Positions 49,264 through 61,171 of a DNA stretch of 64,000 nucleotides are shown one piece after another. The notes under the pieces are model-generated. The model did no database searches. It was given only the letters and a program-made list of their open reading frames with translations, and had not been told where the DNA came from. The position numbers and the translations under genes are program-made. This DNA is from Diphasiastrum complanatum (lineage: Eukaryota; Streptophyta; Lycopodiopsida; Lycopodiales; Lycopodiaceae), in NCBI GenBank assembly GCA_029204225.1, contig CM055106.1, positions 5,308,858 through 5,372,857 of the forward strand, written 5' to 3'. The stretch's first letter is position 1. Each line of letters starts with the position of its first letter.

Positions 49264-50065
49264 ATGGAAGTCACCTCAGAGATCCACTTGATCAATAAAT
49301 TCAACGGAGATGACTTCCACATGTGGAACTTCAAAATGAGGATGATCCTGATTGAAAAGGAGTTATGGGGATACATTAACGGTTCTATAGCCAGACCGGT
49401 AGAACCCGAACAGCTCCCAGCTTGGGAAGCCAATGATGGTAAGGCTCTTGCCATTGTATTTCTAAACCGTAAAGACACCCAGCTCATGTATCCAGTTGCC
49501 CTACTTCCAAAGAAGCATGAGATACACTCACCAGCATCTACGAGACCTCAGATGTCTCGACTCGACTCTTCTTGAGAAAGAAGGTACTAACACTCAGAAT
49601 GAGTGAAAGCACCTCAGTCGGCAACCATTTGAACGAGTTCAAACAACTGATGAACCAACTAGCTGCAATAGGTTCTCCTATATCAGAAGAAGACTCTATC
49701 ATGTCTCTTCTTGCCAGTCTCAGAATTTAGTGTTGCTTATGAGCAATAACCCTGCGTTGTCTCTCCAAAAATTGACAGCAAGCCTGTTGTAGGAAGAAGT
49801 CAGGAGGAAAAGCTTGTCCACATCTACGAGTACCAAATCCATGGCACTCTATTCAAACAAGCAGCAATCCAAGAAAAAGAAAGGCTTCAAGGATAAGAAG
49901 ACAAAGGCAGAACAACCAGCAACATCACAACCACAACAACAACAACAATATAGTTTCTCATCGTCCAAGACCAAGCTATTTTATAGATATTGCAAAAGAA
50001 CCAACCACGACATCAAGGACTGTCGCATCCTCAAGCACAATGAAGCAAAGAAGAAGATGCAGTAG
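49264..50065 (+). pseudogene. Copia V gag
   Basis: MEVTSEIHLINKFNGDDFHM then WNFKMRMILIEKELWGYING is a copia gag start. It stops at 49573, and further parts read in other frames to KLFYRYCKRTNHDIKDCRIL, a zinc knuckle. The first Cys of the CX2CX4HX4C motif is Tyr here, so the knuckle is likely inactive. Confidence 0.82.
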
Positions 50066-50164
50066 CACCAAGAAGGCAACCCTGACACAGTCAAAGGATC
50101 TCAAGATGAAGGTAAGGCGCTGATGGTACAAGATCAATCCAGTAGAGATGCCCCTTGAAGAAAA

Positions 50165-50340
50165 GTGTAAAACCTAAAAAAGACTTTACCTGCCTCACAG
50201 TTCCCGGAATTGGCCACTCAATCAGAATCTTGATTTTATCCTCGTCAATCTTGATCCCATTTACTGTGATCTTATGAAAGTGTTCTACGTGTTCCACCAA
50301 GGATTTACTGTAAACAAGAATGTGTCTAAGAATACTACCA
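50165..50340 (-). pseudogene. Gypsy RT scrap, antisense inside copia V
   Basis: The minus strand reads VYSKSLVEHVEHFHKITVNG, KIKILIEWPIPGTVRQVKSF and LGF. This is gypsy RT from just after the active-site box to the thumb. It sits between the copia gag and the copia protease, exactly where DNA from another superfamily should not be. Confidence 0.85.
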
Positions 50341-51593
50341 CAAAATTCCCCCAACTATTTTGACGATTCAGGTGCTTCTCAGCACATGACGCCATGCAAG
50401 GACCTCTTCTCTACACTCACATCTATAGAATCAAAGTACATTTTCTTTGGTGACTCCAATTCACACCAAGTTGAAGGCCAAGGGTCTATTCAACTACAAT
50501 TCTATGATGGCATCACTAGGCAGCTTAATGGAGTACTTTATGTACCCAAATTAACAAAGAACCTTTTATCTATTAGCAAGATCACAGATTTCTATGAGTT
50601 GTTCATATGCAAATTTATGGCATCAAAGATTAGGTCACTTAAACATGCGTTCAATCTTGTATATGCATCACAATAACAAGGTCAAGGACATGAATATAAT
50701 TGTTGTCACCACAACTAATTAGACTATTTGTGAAATTTGTCTACTAGGGAAACAACCTAGAACGAGATTTTCCAGAGGACAAGCCAAAGGGCGAAGTTCA
50801 TCTTGTCACTGATACACAGTCACTTGTGTGGTCCTATGAGCGTATCTTCATTAGGTCAAGCTCTGTATTACAGTCATTGATGATTACTCCCGATTTGCCA
50901 GTATAATGTTCATTAAGAACAAGTCAGAAGCATTTCGTTGCTTCAAAGACTTCAAGCAATACACTGAAAATCAAACTAGCCAGAGGATCAAGGCCCTACA
51001 GTCTGATTCAGGGGGCTGCACGATCCATGACAGCAAATTCGCATTTGCCTCAAACCTTTTGGGCAGAAGCTATCTCTACGGCTTGCTATCTGCAAAACTA
51101 CTCTAGCACTAAAGCAGTTGATTCCAAGACACCGTTTGAAGCCTACTGCGATTACAAACCAAGTTTCAAACACCTGCATGTTTTCGGATGTCTCTGCTAT
51201 GCACAAGTGCCATTTGATCTGAGGAAGAAGCTGGACCCAGTAAGCTGTAAAAGCATCTTTATCGGCTATTCAACTTCACACAAGACATATCGTGTTTATG
51301 ATGTGGTTGCGGCCCAGATCTCAGTCAGTCGCGACGTTGTTTTCCTTGAAAAAAGATATTATGATTTCAAACAGAAGCAACCAATACAAGAGACTGCCAT
51401 AACAACTCCACCTTCCAACGATAGGCTACGACCTACGATTGTTCAAGCAACAGAGTTTGTCCCAACGGCTCCACTTACCATCAATGGGCCTAGACCCACG
51501 ATCGTTCAACTACAAAATACTATGGTCCCAGTCATTCACCAAGGAGAAACGTCTAATCAAGCATCTGCGGTTCAAAGATCTGTGAGACAATGA
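50341..51593 (+). pseudogene. Copia V protease and integrase
   Basis: The protease has FDDSGASQHMTPCKDLFS, and its start is displaced by the gypsy scrap. LNGVLYVPKLTKNLLSISKI follows. Integrase pieces are CEICLLGKQPRTRFSRG, VIDDYSRFASIMFIKNKSEA and ALQSDSGG. There is then a deletion that removes the catalytic Glu region, followed by LPQTFWAEAISTACYLQN and HLHVFGCLCYAQVPFDLRKK. Multiple frames are used. Confidence 0.82.
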
Positions 51594-51662
51594 CAGCAAC
51601 CTGACCGCTTCATCCCTCAGACTTTCATCAGTCATGACAAACCTGCCACCATAGCAGAAGCA

Positions 51663-52837
51663 TTGTCAATGCCCAATGCAGACAAATGGAAAGCTGCCAT
51701 GGATGTTGAGTATCAATCTCTAATGAAGAACAAGACCTGGAGTCTTGTCATTCCTCCTACAGGTGTAAAGCCAATTAATTCTAAATGGATCTTTAAGCTA
51801 AAGCTTAAGCCAGATGGATCTATATCCAAATGGAAAGCTATACTGGTGGTTAAAGGTTTTGAACAAGTATATGGGATAGACTACACTGAGACCTTCAGTC
51901 CAGTAGTAAAACATCAGTCTATTCGTACTCTATTGGCTATATCTACCGCAGAAGATCTAGATATTCACCAGATGGACGTCCAAACGACATTCCTACATGG
52001 ATACATATAAGAAGATGTCTACATCTATCAACTAGAAGGTTACATCCCTCAAGGCAAGGAAAATCTACTATGCAGATTGCACAAGGCATTATACGGTCTG
52101 AAGTAAGCTCCACGAGCCTGGTATGATAGAATAAATCGTTTCTTGTTGCAGCACGACTTTACCTCCTGCACCGTAGATTCAAATGTGTATCTAAAACCAA
52201 GGGGGCCAAGCTATGTTATGATAGCATTATATGTTGATGATTCCCTGATCATCAACAATTCAAATCAGTTGCTGCAAGAAACTAAGTCCTTACTCTCATC
52301 AGAGTTTGAGATGACTGATTTAGGTCCAGTCCATTACCTACTTGGAATGGAGATTCATAGAGATCGCGCGAGTAGAAGGATCACCATAAGCCAACAATCT
52401 TACCTAATTAATGTACTTCGAAGATACAACATGGAGGATTGCAAGCTTATAGACACTCCTATGGATCCAGGATGCAAGCTATCCAAAGACATGTGCCCCA
52501 GAACAAAGGCAAATCAACAAGAAATGTGCAATTACCCTTATCAGTCTATCATAGGTTCTCTCACGTACTCTATGATTTGCACACGACCTGATCTAGCATA
52601 TGTTGTAAGCACGTTATCACAATTCATGTCCAATCCAGGCCTACAACACTGGAAACCTCTACAAAGAGTTCTGAAGTACATTCAATCCTCAAAGCACTAT
52701 GCCTTGAGTTACAACGGAAATACAGAAGCTACACTCTCATTGATTACCTATTCTGATTCAGACTTGGCAGGAGACTCTAGTAGAATTGTTAAATCTCAAT
52801 TTGAGTCCAGATTCGTAGCAGCAAGCTTAAGGGGAAG
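51663..52837 (+). pseudogene. Copia V reverse transcriptase, RNase H truncated
   Basis: Begins WKAAMDVEYQSLMKNKTWSL, then GIDYTETFSPVVKHQSIRTL and HQMDVQTTFLHGYI with TAA at 52008. It resumes YIYQLEGYIPQGKENLLCRL, has TAA at 52105, then YVMIALYVDDSLIINNSNQL with the YVDD box. It goes on to IIGSLTYSMICTRPDLAYVV and the first RNase H motif YSDSDLAGDSSR, after which the domain is deleted to the purine tract. Confidence 0.88.
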
Positions 52838-53681
52838 TGTTGAGATTTTAATCTTCTCCTACATCTCTTCGCCCTCCTACTCTCAAGAATTCTCTCTCTC
52901 AGAATCAGTCTACAGAAATACACGCAAAGTAAGAAACAGTTAGAACCGCAAAACTATCGCCAACCTACGGTCTAATCAAAGGGAACCATTAAATCAATGT
53001 TTACGGAGAAGCATGACTCAAACCGCAAACCGCAAGAAACGCAAACGGCAAGGGAGTCGTTAAAACCCGTAGGTTACCATCTACGAGCACTTGCGGAATC
53101 TCATCGACCACCGCAAGTGACCTTCTTACGATCTCCTACAAATGACCAAAGTCAACTCTCCTCAACTGTTTTTAAACGTAAGCAACCTACTTACAGTTAT
53201 CAATGAAGTCGACCAGCGACAACGATTTACAAGTTCCTACGAAGTCAACTAACAACGGTTGACTCATCTCGTCGTTTAGCTCCGTAAGTTATCACTTACG
53301 ATTATCAACGAAAGAAGCAAATGATCACCTACAAAGCAAACGATCAACAGCTAATCAAACGACCAGCGGTTGTTCAAACGATTGTGAACAGACTACGGCC
53401 ATCACGGCCTACATCCTTGCACTACGATGCGTAAGGAGGATACGTTACTCTATACTTCTCCTCCTCCACGACGCTCCAATAACGGATCTACGGATCTTGT
53501 TTAAACGGTTGTTAATCATCTTGTAGACTTTTACAATAAATCAAAAGACTCTAACAGCTATAAATATGTATCTGAGCGAAGAGAAGGGGTGATAGGTGTT
53601 GTTGAATTGAACAATTTGTACGCACAGAGTGATCAAACGACCAAAAGGTCTTAAGTAACTAGCTCCTTAGAGTTAGTGATT

Positions 53682-53734
<53 letters not shown>

Positions 53735-54210
53735 CGAGAGAGAGAGAGAGATTTAGAACTGTAGCTATTATTTTGAGTCTGTAATTAGGAACACACGCTT
53801 ATTAGCGCTATTGTATTGTGTTCCGATTCTCTTTTATATATACAGATTCGCTACCGTTCAATCCTTACATTCTTGATTGAATGCAATTGTCTCTCTCACT
53901 CTCTTAAACACGATTATCAGAGACAGAGGATCGCATGGTTGTCCAAGATACCTAATGCTTCGCAATCCTACTGTTACGACAGCCTCAGACTCCTACTCTG
54001 ATAACCCAAAAGGGATAACAAGCTTTTGATTCCATTCCCTAGTCAATCTACGTTCCTGAAATCGCAGTTACTACTGTGTTCACTACTTTTCTTAATGTTG
54101 GTAGAGACATCATTTTTTTATCGTAATCGCCTCTCGTGTTTTGCTTCTGTCACGTCCGCTGCAATCGTAATCAATCGTAGACCAAGCAGACCATCGTTCA
54201 TACACCAACA
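52838..54210 (+). repeat. 3' LTR of copia V
   Basis: Starts TGTTGAGATTTTAATC and ends TACACCAACA. It contains a (CA)n run at about 53685-53732 that is absent at the matching place of the 5' LTR. Confidence 0.88.
53685..53732. repeat. (AC)n microsatellite in copia V 3' LTR
   Basis: About 24 AC units. The 5' LTR has only a few CA pairs at the same site (ATACATACACAGAG). Confidence 0.95.
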
Positions 54211-54419
54211 TATTTTAGGGTATTGACTTAAGTTTATTGGAAGGTACTAAAGTTGATTACAAATCTTGAAAAAAATTTTAAGCTTTCTATGGAGTGTTTG
54301 ATCAAATCTATGTGCCATCTGTGGAGTTAAATGCCAAGATAAGCTACTTTTGATAACTAGTTGTGTTTCTAGCTCATAGTTTGGATCTAGATCAATCAGA
54401 TGTGCATTCTCCATCCATC

Positions 54420-55010
54420 GCACCTACTAAAAAGTTACTAGCATATATTTTGACCACAAAAGGCTGATTTGGGTCTACGTCTTTCAATGTTGGTGTTGTA
54501 ACCAATGTTGTTTTGAGAGTGTCATAACTCTCCTGTTGCTTTGGCTCCTAGACGATTTTCCTTCCCCTTAAGAAGATTTCTTTTGGGAACCACTATCTGA
54601 GTATAATCCTTGACAAATCATTATCTATAATATCCTAAAAGACCTGAACATCTAAAATTTTGTTTTAGGCCAATTGAAAATGGCCTTGACCTTATTGGTC
54701 CTTTTTAATCTCATCTTTCGAGATTATATGGCCCAAACACACTATTTCTTCAGTAAAAAAAACTTACATTTAGGTTTCTTTATGAATAACTGATGCTTTT
54801 GGAGCAAACGGAACACCTTTTTGAGGTGAGCGAAATGATCCTCTTTAGTTTTTGACTGTCAACTAAAATATTGTCTTAAAAGACCACCAAAACAAAAATT
54901 AATATGGCCAAAGAATATTGTTCATCATAGTCATCACCAAGTACTACCATTCCATCACCATGAACAACAACCTATCTTTATCGACTTTTACATACCTTTG
55001 ACAAAGTGAC
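54420..55010 (-). pseudogene. Decayed gypsy RT/RNase H junction
   Basis: The minus strand around 54450-54580 gives ESYDTLKTTLVTTPTLK and PFVVKIYAS-like text, the usual gypsy sequence between RT and RNase H. No frame stays open. Confidence 0.5.
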
Positions 55011-55327
55011 ATAATTGATGGTTTGTGTCTTCTGGGCTCCCGATTGTAGTATATAGGCTATACAAAAAGATTCCTATAACTAAATCACATCAGAATTATT
55101 TTGAGCATCTATTTCCATCCTTATAATTCACTTATCATAGTTTGGCTAATGGTAAACATTAAATGTTACAAGATAATTAGACTTTCATTTCAAGAATTAA
55201 AGTTTTCAACTAGTCAGTTTTGTTACTACATTACTATTATATACACCTAGAATAATGCTTTATATGAAAATGCATGCATTATTGTCTCAATTTACTATCA
55301 AAATGACATTGTCTCAGCCTGTTACAG

Positions 55328-55620
55328 TTAGACAACATGGTTGTGTCCTTTAAAAAGAAATTTTTTTGTGGTCATCTTGGTCTCCTCGGCTACCATGACA
55401 ACTTGGTTAGGATTTACAAAAGCATCAGGCTTAAATAACCTCCCAAACCTTGTTCCCCTTGCTATGATCATCCCACTTTTCTTGATGTTGCATACATTAG
55501 TAGAGAACTCCACAATGAAACCATGATCTAAAAGTTGGGCAACACTAAGCAAATGCTTAGTGATGCTAGGAATGAAGAGAACACCATCTACCTTAGTCTT
55601 CTAGAGACATCTCATTTAAA
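55328..55620 (-). pseudogene. Copia protease/integrase junction fragment
   Basis: The minus frame reads LSVAQLLDHGFIVEFSTNVC, NIKKSGMIIARGTRFGRLFK, the typical copia stretch between protease and the integrase zinc head. Neighbouring domains are lost. Confidence 0.7.
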
Positions 55621-56055
55621 TCACCTTAAAATAAATTAAAGATGATACATAAATTTATGTGCTGATTTAGCCAAAACATACACAACATGATGGCTTTGTG
55701 CATTATAAAACAATGCTCCCCGAAACTCTTATTGTTAAACACATGTGAGATTATTTGAAAAAAAAATTCAAAACAAAATTTCAAAATCCCATCTTGGAAG
55801 AATTGTTGATCTTGTTTATGCAACAAGATGTTAAAATTTTGTATGAATAGATGCTTTGCAACACTCATGTCTTTGTAAAGCTAACCTTTGTTAACATCTT
55901 GTTATTTCAACACCATGTTTGACACTTTGCTTAATTGGTTTTTCTAAACTTTGTTTGAACATTGAACTTAGACAACAATGTTTGAACAATGAACTATAAC
56001 TCTAAAACTCAAAGCATAAACCTCTTCCTAAAGTTTAAACTTAAAAAACTGCGTT

Positions 56056-56105
<50 letters not shown>

Positions 56106-57179
56106 GTTATGATAGAATCTAAGTTTGACATTGGGTTTTATCCAACTTGTCATGTCCTACACCTATCTCAACATTTCACACTATTTTTTTAGAAGTGAAT
56201 GTTTTACATATTACAATCACAACCCACTTGTGCCAACTTTCATGTAACATGTTTACCATGCACTTCCAAGATAAATGTATTCTCAAAAAATTGGGCCAGA
56301 TAATCCTTTGTAGCACCTTGCAAGGTCTGCATGGCAATGGCGGTGAATCTAACATGATGGCCGAGGGAGAAGGTGGCATTCTTGATAGACCGGTTGAATG
56401 GAGAGGGGGTTTGTCTTATTTGAAACGGTTTCACTGTAAACCTTTAGCAATTTCAAAACTAAAATAACATGGTCTTTTACCATTTCTTGATTTTTTGATA
56501 GCCACAATGGACCTAGTTAGAGTAGAGAATATGAAAGCACCTATGTACATGTATTTGAACAGCCATAACATTCATTTTTCAAAAAATGAAATATTGTAGA
56601 TTCAATTATAATGCTAGACTACCATACCAAGAGTCATAGGGAGTAAGAAAAAAGCACAAATTTAACATTTTATAAATTTTTCTTGAATTGTTTAAACAAG
56701 TTGCCTATGATCAATAAGAAATCAAACATATTTGCTTCTAATATAATTAGATATTGACCAGGTCAATTCTTGCATACTGCTTTTCATAAAAGTAGATAAT
56801 GGGATAAAGTGGTAAAATTAGTTACATAAAAGATCAAACAAATCAGTTCAATATTGGGTATATTTTTTACAATTGCAGAGTTTGATCTATATTTCCAAAA
56901 AGTTGGAAGTGTTCTGCTTACTTTCATTCATCATATACACTCAAATTTTGAACTGGAAAAGAACAATTTTGAAGCAATTTTTATTGCAATTGTTTCAGAT
57001 TCTGTAAACTATGCACAAAAATGACTACTTTGTAATTTTTCAGCCCATGACACAGGTCCCTATAACATTGGCTCATTGGTTACTATGACTTTTAATACCA
57101 TGAGGGCCCTAACCAAAAAAGAGGAGAAAAGTCACTATCAAGACCTCCACCAGGGATAAAAAAACTAGGATGTTGATTC
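55621..57179. other. AT-rich sequence with (CA)n microsatellite
   Basis: An uninterrupted CA run of about 24 units lies at 56056-56104. Frames at 56147-56467 have no recognised domain. No gene was seen. Confidence 0.6.
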
Positions 57180-58200
57180 CATAGAAACAAAGGAAATTGG
57201 ATGGTGGACAAAGCTACCCAACCAAATCTAGATCGAACGGATCTAGCCCCCAACAACCAATGCTCAATAACAGAGAGGTGTCATTCCATTAGCATATAGC
57301 TATCATCACCAAAACCAACACTCATCTACGGGAGACCTATGGATATACTTAACCCTCCAAGGCTCCTCCATTAAGAGTGAACTATAATACCTCGGACACA
57401 TTAGCAGCCTAAATGGGCCACTTCAATATCCACTTCCCATATGATTCACTACTAGTTTCATACCAATCCACCATCTAGAGTTGTAGGCCTCTAACCATAA
57501 ATTATGACTTTTAATAGCATGAGGGCCCCAACCCCTCACAATCATGATTAGTCTCCGGGTCGGGGTAGGCTTACTGACTTCCTTGCAATATAATAATCCA
57601 CGATAAGTCCAATCGTGGGCGTGGCGTTCTTCCCCCCTTATTTAAGTTATGTCCTCAGAACTTAAAGCTAGAAAAGTTCCTTTTTAGGCTTCCTTCCTAT
57701 TCCCATGAGTCGTAATCATCTGTATAACCTTTCCATCGAACTAGATGTTCAGTTACTATACAATTTCACAATCGTTTAGTTTTGGTATCCAAGATTCTGT
57801 CAGGTTCAAGTCGAGTCACACCTGATAATTCTTTTGATAGGTCCAATCGATCTCCAAAACCAAGATGATCCCCTTCATGTGGACTTTTCTTAAGGTGATC
57901 GACATGAAATGCTAGGTGTCGTATCTATCGGTGGATAGTTTGTAATGCTTTTTGGTATGGATTATGTTTGAATCTTTTGAGATTAACAAATATATCTAAT
58001 CCCCTCCTTGAAAATCTCAAGGTGGTCTTTTCAAATCAGCATAATGCTTGTCCCTAATTTGGGCACATTGGACATTCTCACGAGCTAATTGTAGCATTTC
58101 TTGCATATTGTGCATGAGATCTACTACCTTCTAAACTTGATCGTTCAAGTTTCAACTGAAAGGGTGATCTAGGTTGATAACCATACATACGCATAATTGG
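57180..58200 (-). mobile_element. Gypsy Y-family LTR and integrase-tail relic
   Basis: 57180-57600 parallels the LTR at 29225-29630 (GGATGGTGGACAAA, GATCTAGCCCCCAAC, GAGGGCCCCAA). On its right the minus strand reads ARENVQCAQIRDKHYADLKR near 58030-58110, a heptad-like motif at the integrase C-terminus of gypsy elements. Confidence 0.65.
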
Positions 58201-61114
58201 GCTATAACCAATAACCAAATGCTTACTACTATTATAGGCAACTCAATCAAAGTTAGATACCTCTTCTAATGAGATTTAATAATATATGTTCTTTGTCAAT
58301 CATTTGGATTACAAAAGTGATTATGAGTATAATGATCAATGTAAATATATAGATAGTGGGAATGAATAAATAAAGTATGGAGGAAGTCACCAACATGAGG
58401 AGCATAATGAAAATCAATATGAGCATTATGGATTTCCAATGTAGTCAAGCACGATTGTGAAAAAAACCATTTGAATATAGATACAACAATCACTATTACG
58501 AGCATCATCCCAAAACTTCTCTTTGCACAAGTGCTGCTCTTCAACGAAAACAAGATCTAATTATTTTTTTAGTCTAATACCAAAGAAAGTGACGTATTAA
58601 GTTTTTATTTTGACAAATGGGCATGGAAAGGATTGATAGCTTTTATCGTTATTTTTTTATGCATCCTAAAAATGCTATGATACTGTTATGTTCGTGGGAT
58701 CACATTCTGATGGATTTACTAACATTTGGTGGCAAATCAGCCAACCAACTTTTGTAGCTTATAAGTGGCCAAGTCTTAAATGAGAATGCCTCAAATTATT
58801 TTAGACTGTTCATGTTGAAAAGTGGCTTTGAAACAAACATCATCTGCACTTGGGTATAAGTTAGGTAGTCCCAAAGTTACAATTTGAAGACGTATTTTGA
58901 ATTTTTCTTAATAAATTGCAACCACTGATTGAGATTCATGTAGAAGCATCTATAACATCACGTCATCATTAAAAGCAACAATTCAACATGTAGTAGTATA
59001 CTATGTAAGGAGGAGAGGAGCTAAGCAAATAATGAAAGAAAAAGAGCATCATAGACAAACAAACAAGAATAAAAAAAGAATGAATGGGAAGTTCAAGGAA
59101 AGATTGCAACCAGTTAACTATGCACAACAATTTTCGCCAATATTCTCAACCTATCCCAAATTTGCTTGAGGCCTCAATATGATGCTTGGCATTTGCACTG
59201 CTAATTATTTTATAGAAATAAGCCAACAGCTCATAATCAATTCACTAGTCGGTGCTCTATTGTTCTATTATTGCATGATTCTCTATAAACATATTTGTAA
59301 GTACAATCCAACCTCAAAAGTTCAAATGAAAAGAATTTCACTTGATGTAAGGACTAGTAAGTGTACAAAACTATATATAACATCCTATCACTAGTCTGTG
59401 CAGGTTAAGATGGGAAAAATTTGTATAACTAAAAGCATCTATCTAAAGCAGCAAAATAGTTTCTTTAGAACATAAAAAGTTTTTGAGGCTATATATATGC
59501 TTTACTTGCAATAAATCATGATCAATGGGAACAAAATCAACTGCAGTAAGAACACCTACAAGAGATAAACAAGTTTTCTACCAATCCCCTTCACATGTTT
59601 CCATGCATATATTGTACATCTCAAAGCAATCATATGAACTATATCCCTAATGAGGTTTTTTTCAATCTTCATAACTACATAAGCATAATGTGAGCTGCCT
59701 GAAAGACAGCTTTGTATTTGGCATCATAACGCTATCTGGTGGACGTGAAGACAAATCTTTAACCAATCACAATATGGCTTCGTGTCACAGCCATACCTGT
59801 TAAGAAACATTGGTACTATTTAGCTTGACAAAAATAAACATTCACCGCTGGTCATTAACATGAATTTGCAATATAATTGACTATGTTGCTCTTAAAATAT
59901 CTAACTGAATCTATTAATTGCCTTGTCAAGATGGATAAGCAGGCTCTAAATCCAGTGCTCCCTCTGTCACAATGGAAGATTGCTAGTAAATGCCACCAGA
60001 GCAGGTTAATGTTTAAGTTTAAAACGCTGTAGGGCCAAAGGAAGCCAGTGTGATTCAAGTACTGGCTAAAGGCTTTGACAGCCACAATGGTTTTAAATCT
60101 GCAGCATGACGTGAGGCCAGGCTACTATTATGTTGCTATTTAGAAATAGGTATAATACTACAGTGGGACACTTATCACAAAGAATTAATTAGGTAGCATA
60201 TTAACATGAATATCAAAGAGTTTAGGCTGCAATCAAGCAACAGGACATTAAAAGGGAGGACCATCAAATGCAATCTCCTAAAAGGAAAGAAATCAAGAAC
60301 AGAGTCTAGCAACTGTGAAGAAGGCTAGAGCGAAGAGGACTGGCTACATCCAGACTAAATTTGTTGATAAGAGTTACAATGAAAGAGAGTCACAGTCAAC
60401 TCTGCCAAAAGAACAAACAAAAAAAATTATCGATACAACTCGGCAGATTCTGACTTTGCTAAGTATAGGCTACCTTCATTGCAAATCTGCTTTCGAGGGA
60501 ACATACCTTAACAAGAATCAAGCAGCTAACCGCAGATAAAAGTGAAACCTTTTTCTTTACTCTTTTCAGAGATCTGACTGTGTCTATCTTTCCAGTAAGT
60601 CCAAATTCCTACTTTCTGCACACAAGTTGAACAGCAATCTAGAGTTGATAATTTCATCTATGGTTCAACTGCATTCGTTGTGATGGTTTTATCTGAGATA
60701 AAAAAAAAATTCCTCTAGTACCTACATGGTGGCTATTTTAAGTATACAATAACTAGTAAACTTTACGAACACTCCCTAAAGCAGGGCATTTGTTGCAATC
60801 ATGCAATGAGATTTTATGCTTGTTCATCTTTCCATGTCAACAACATTATATCTCACGAGCTACAACCTACAACAAGAATTCTCAACATTGCCAACTCCAT
60901 GAGCTTGAGTTATAAGAGTCACTATCTTTCAACAACTTTCATTTTCCTCCTGATGCATCAAACAGTTCAACTACTTCCTTGAATTTCATTCCTAGCTTGA
61001 AGCCTGGCGCATATGACTCTGAGGTTGCATTTCGCAAATACACACACACAAGAGACAACGTTTTTCACTTTTACAAAGACATTTTTATTTCCAAAAATTG
61101 AATCCCAGTGCTAC
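58201..61114. other. Intergenic or intron sequence, no exon confirmed
   Basis: Further exons of the minus-strand gene may lie here. A minus frame near 59660-59760 (SSRPPDSVMMPNTKLSFRQL) looks protein-like but lacks a convincing splice acceptor. Nothing else was recognised. Confidence 0.35.
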
Positions 61115-61171
61115 CTCTATTTGAACTTGATTGGACATCTGGCGCTTCTCTATCTCTTCAGTCGGAAGCTC
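61115..61171 (-). CDS. Minus-strand gene, exon C (19 codons)
   Basis: CTTCACAG|GAG...GAG|GTAGCA bounds ELPTEEIEKRQMSNQVQIE. It enters in phase 0 from exon B, so the joint reads CVVPQ-ELPTEEIEK. The acidic helix after a Pro-Gln-Glu turn and the exact phase support it. Later exons were not found. Confidence 0.6.

Larger units (their letters stand above)
47677..54210 (+). mobile_element. Copia element V, complete length but defective
   Basis: LTRs at 47677-49167 and 52838-54210 both start TGTTG and end TACACCAACA. A primer-binding site is at 49172-49183 and a purine tract (AAGGGGAAG) at about 52829-52837. Internal order is gag, protease, integrase, RT, with RNase H cut off after SDSDLAGDSSR. 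Flanks TACCT and TATTT do not form a clear target duplication. Stops at 52008 and 52105 and deletions in integrase and RNase H make it non-autonomous. Confidence 0.85.

Noticed and set aside
59660-59760. Candidate exon of the minus-strand gene
   Set aside because: No polypyrimidine-AG acceptor in the right phase, and a stop directly upstream.
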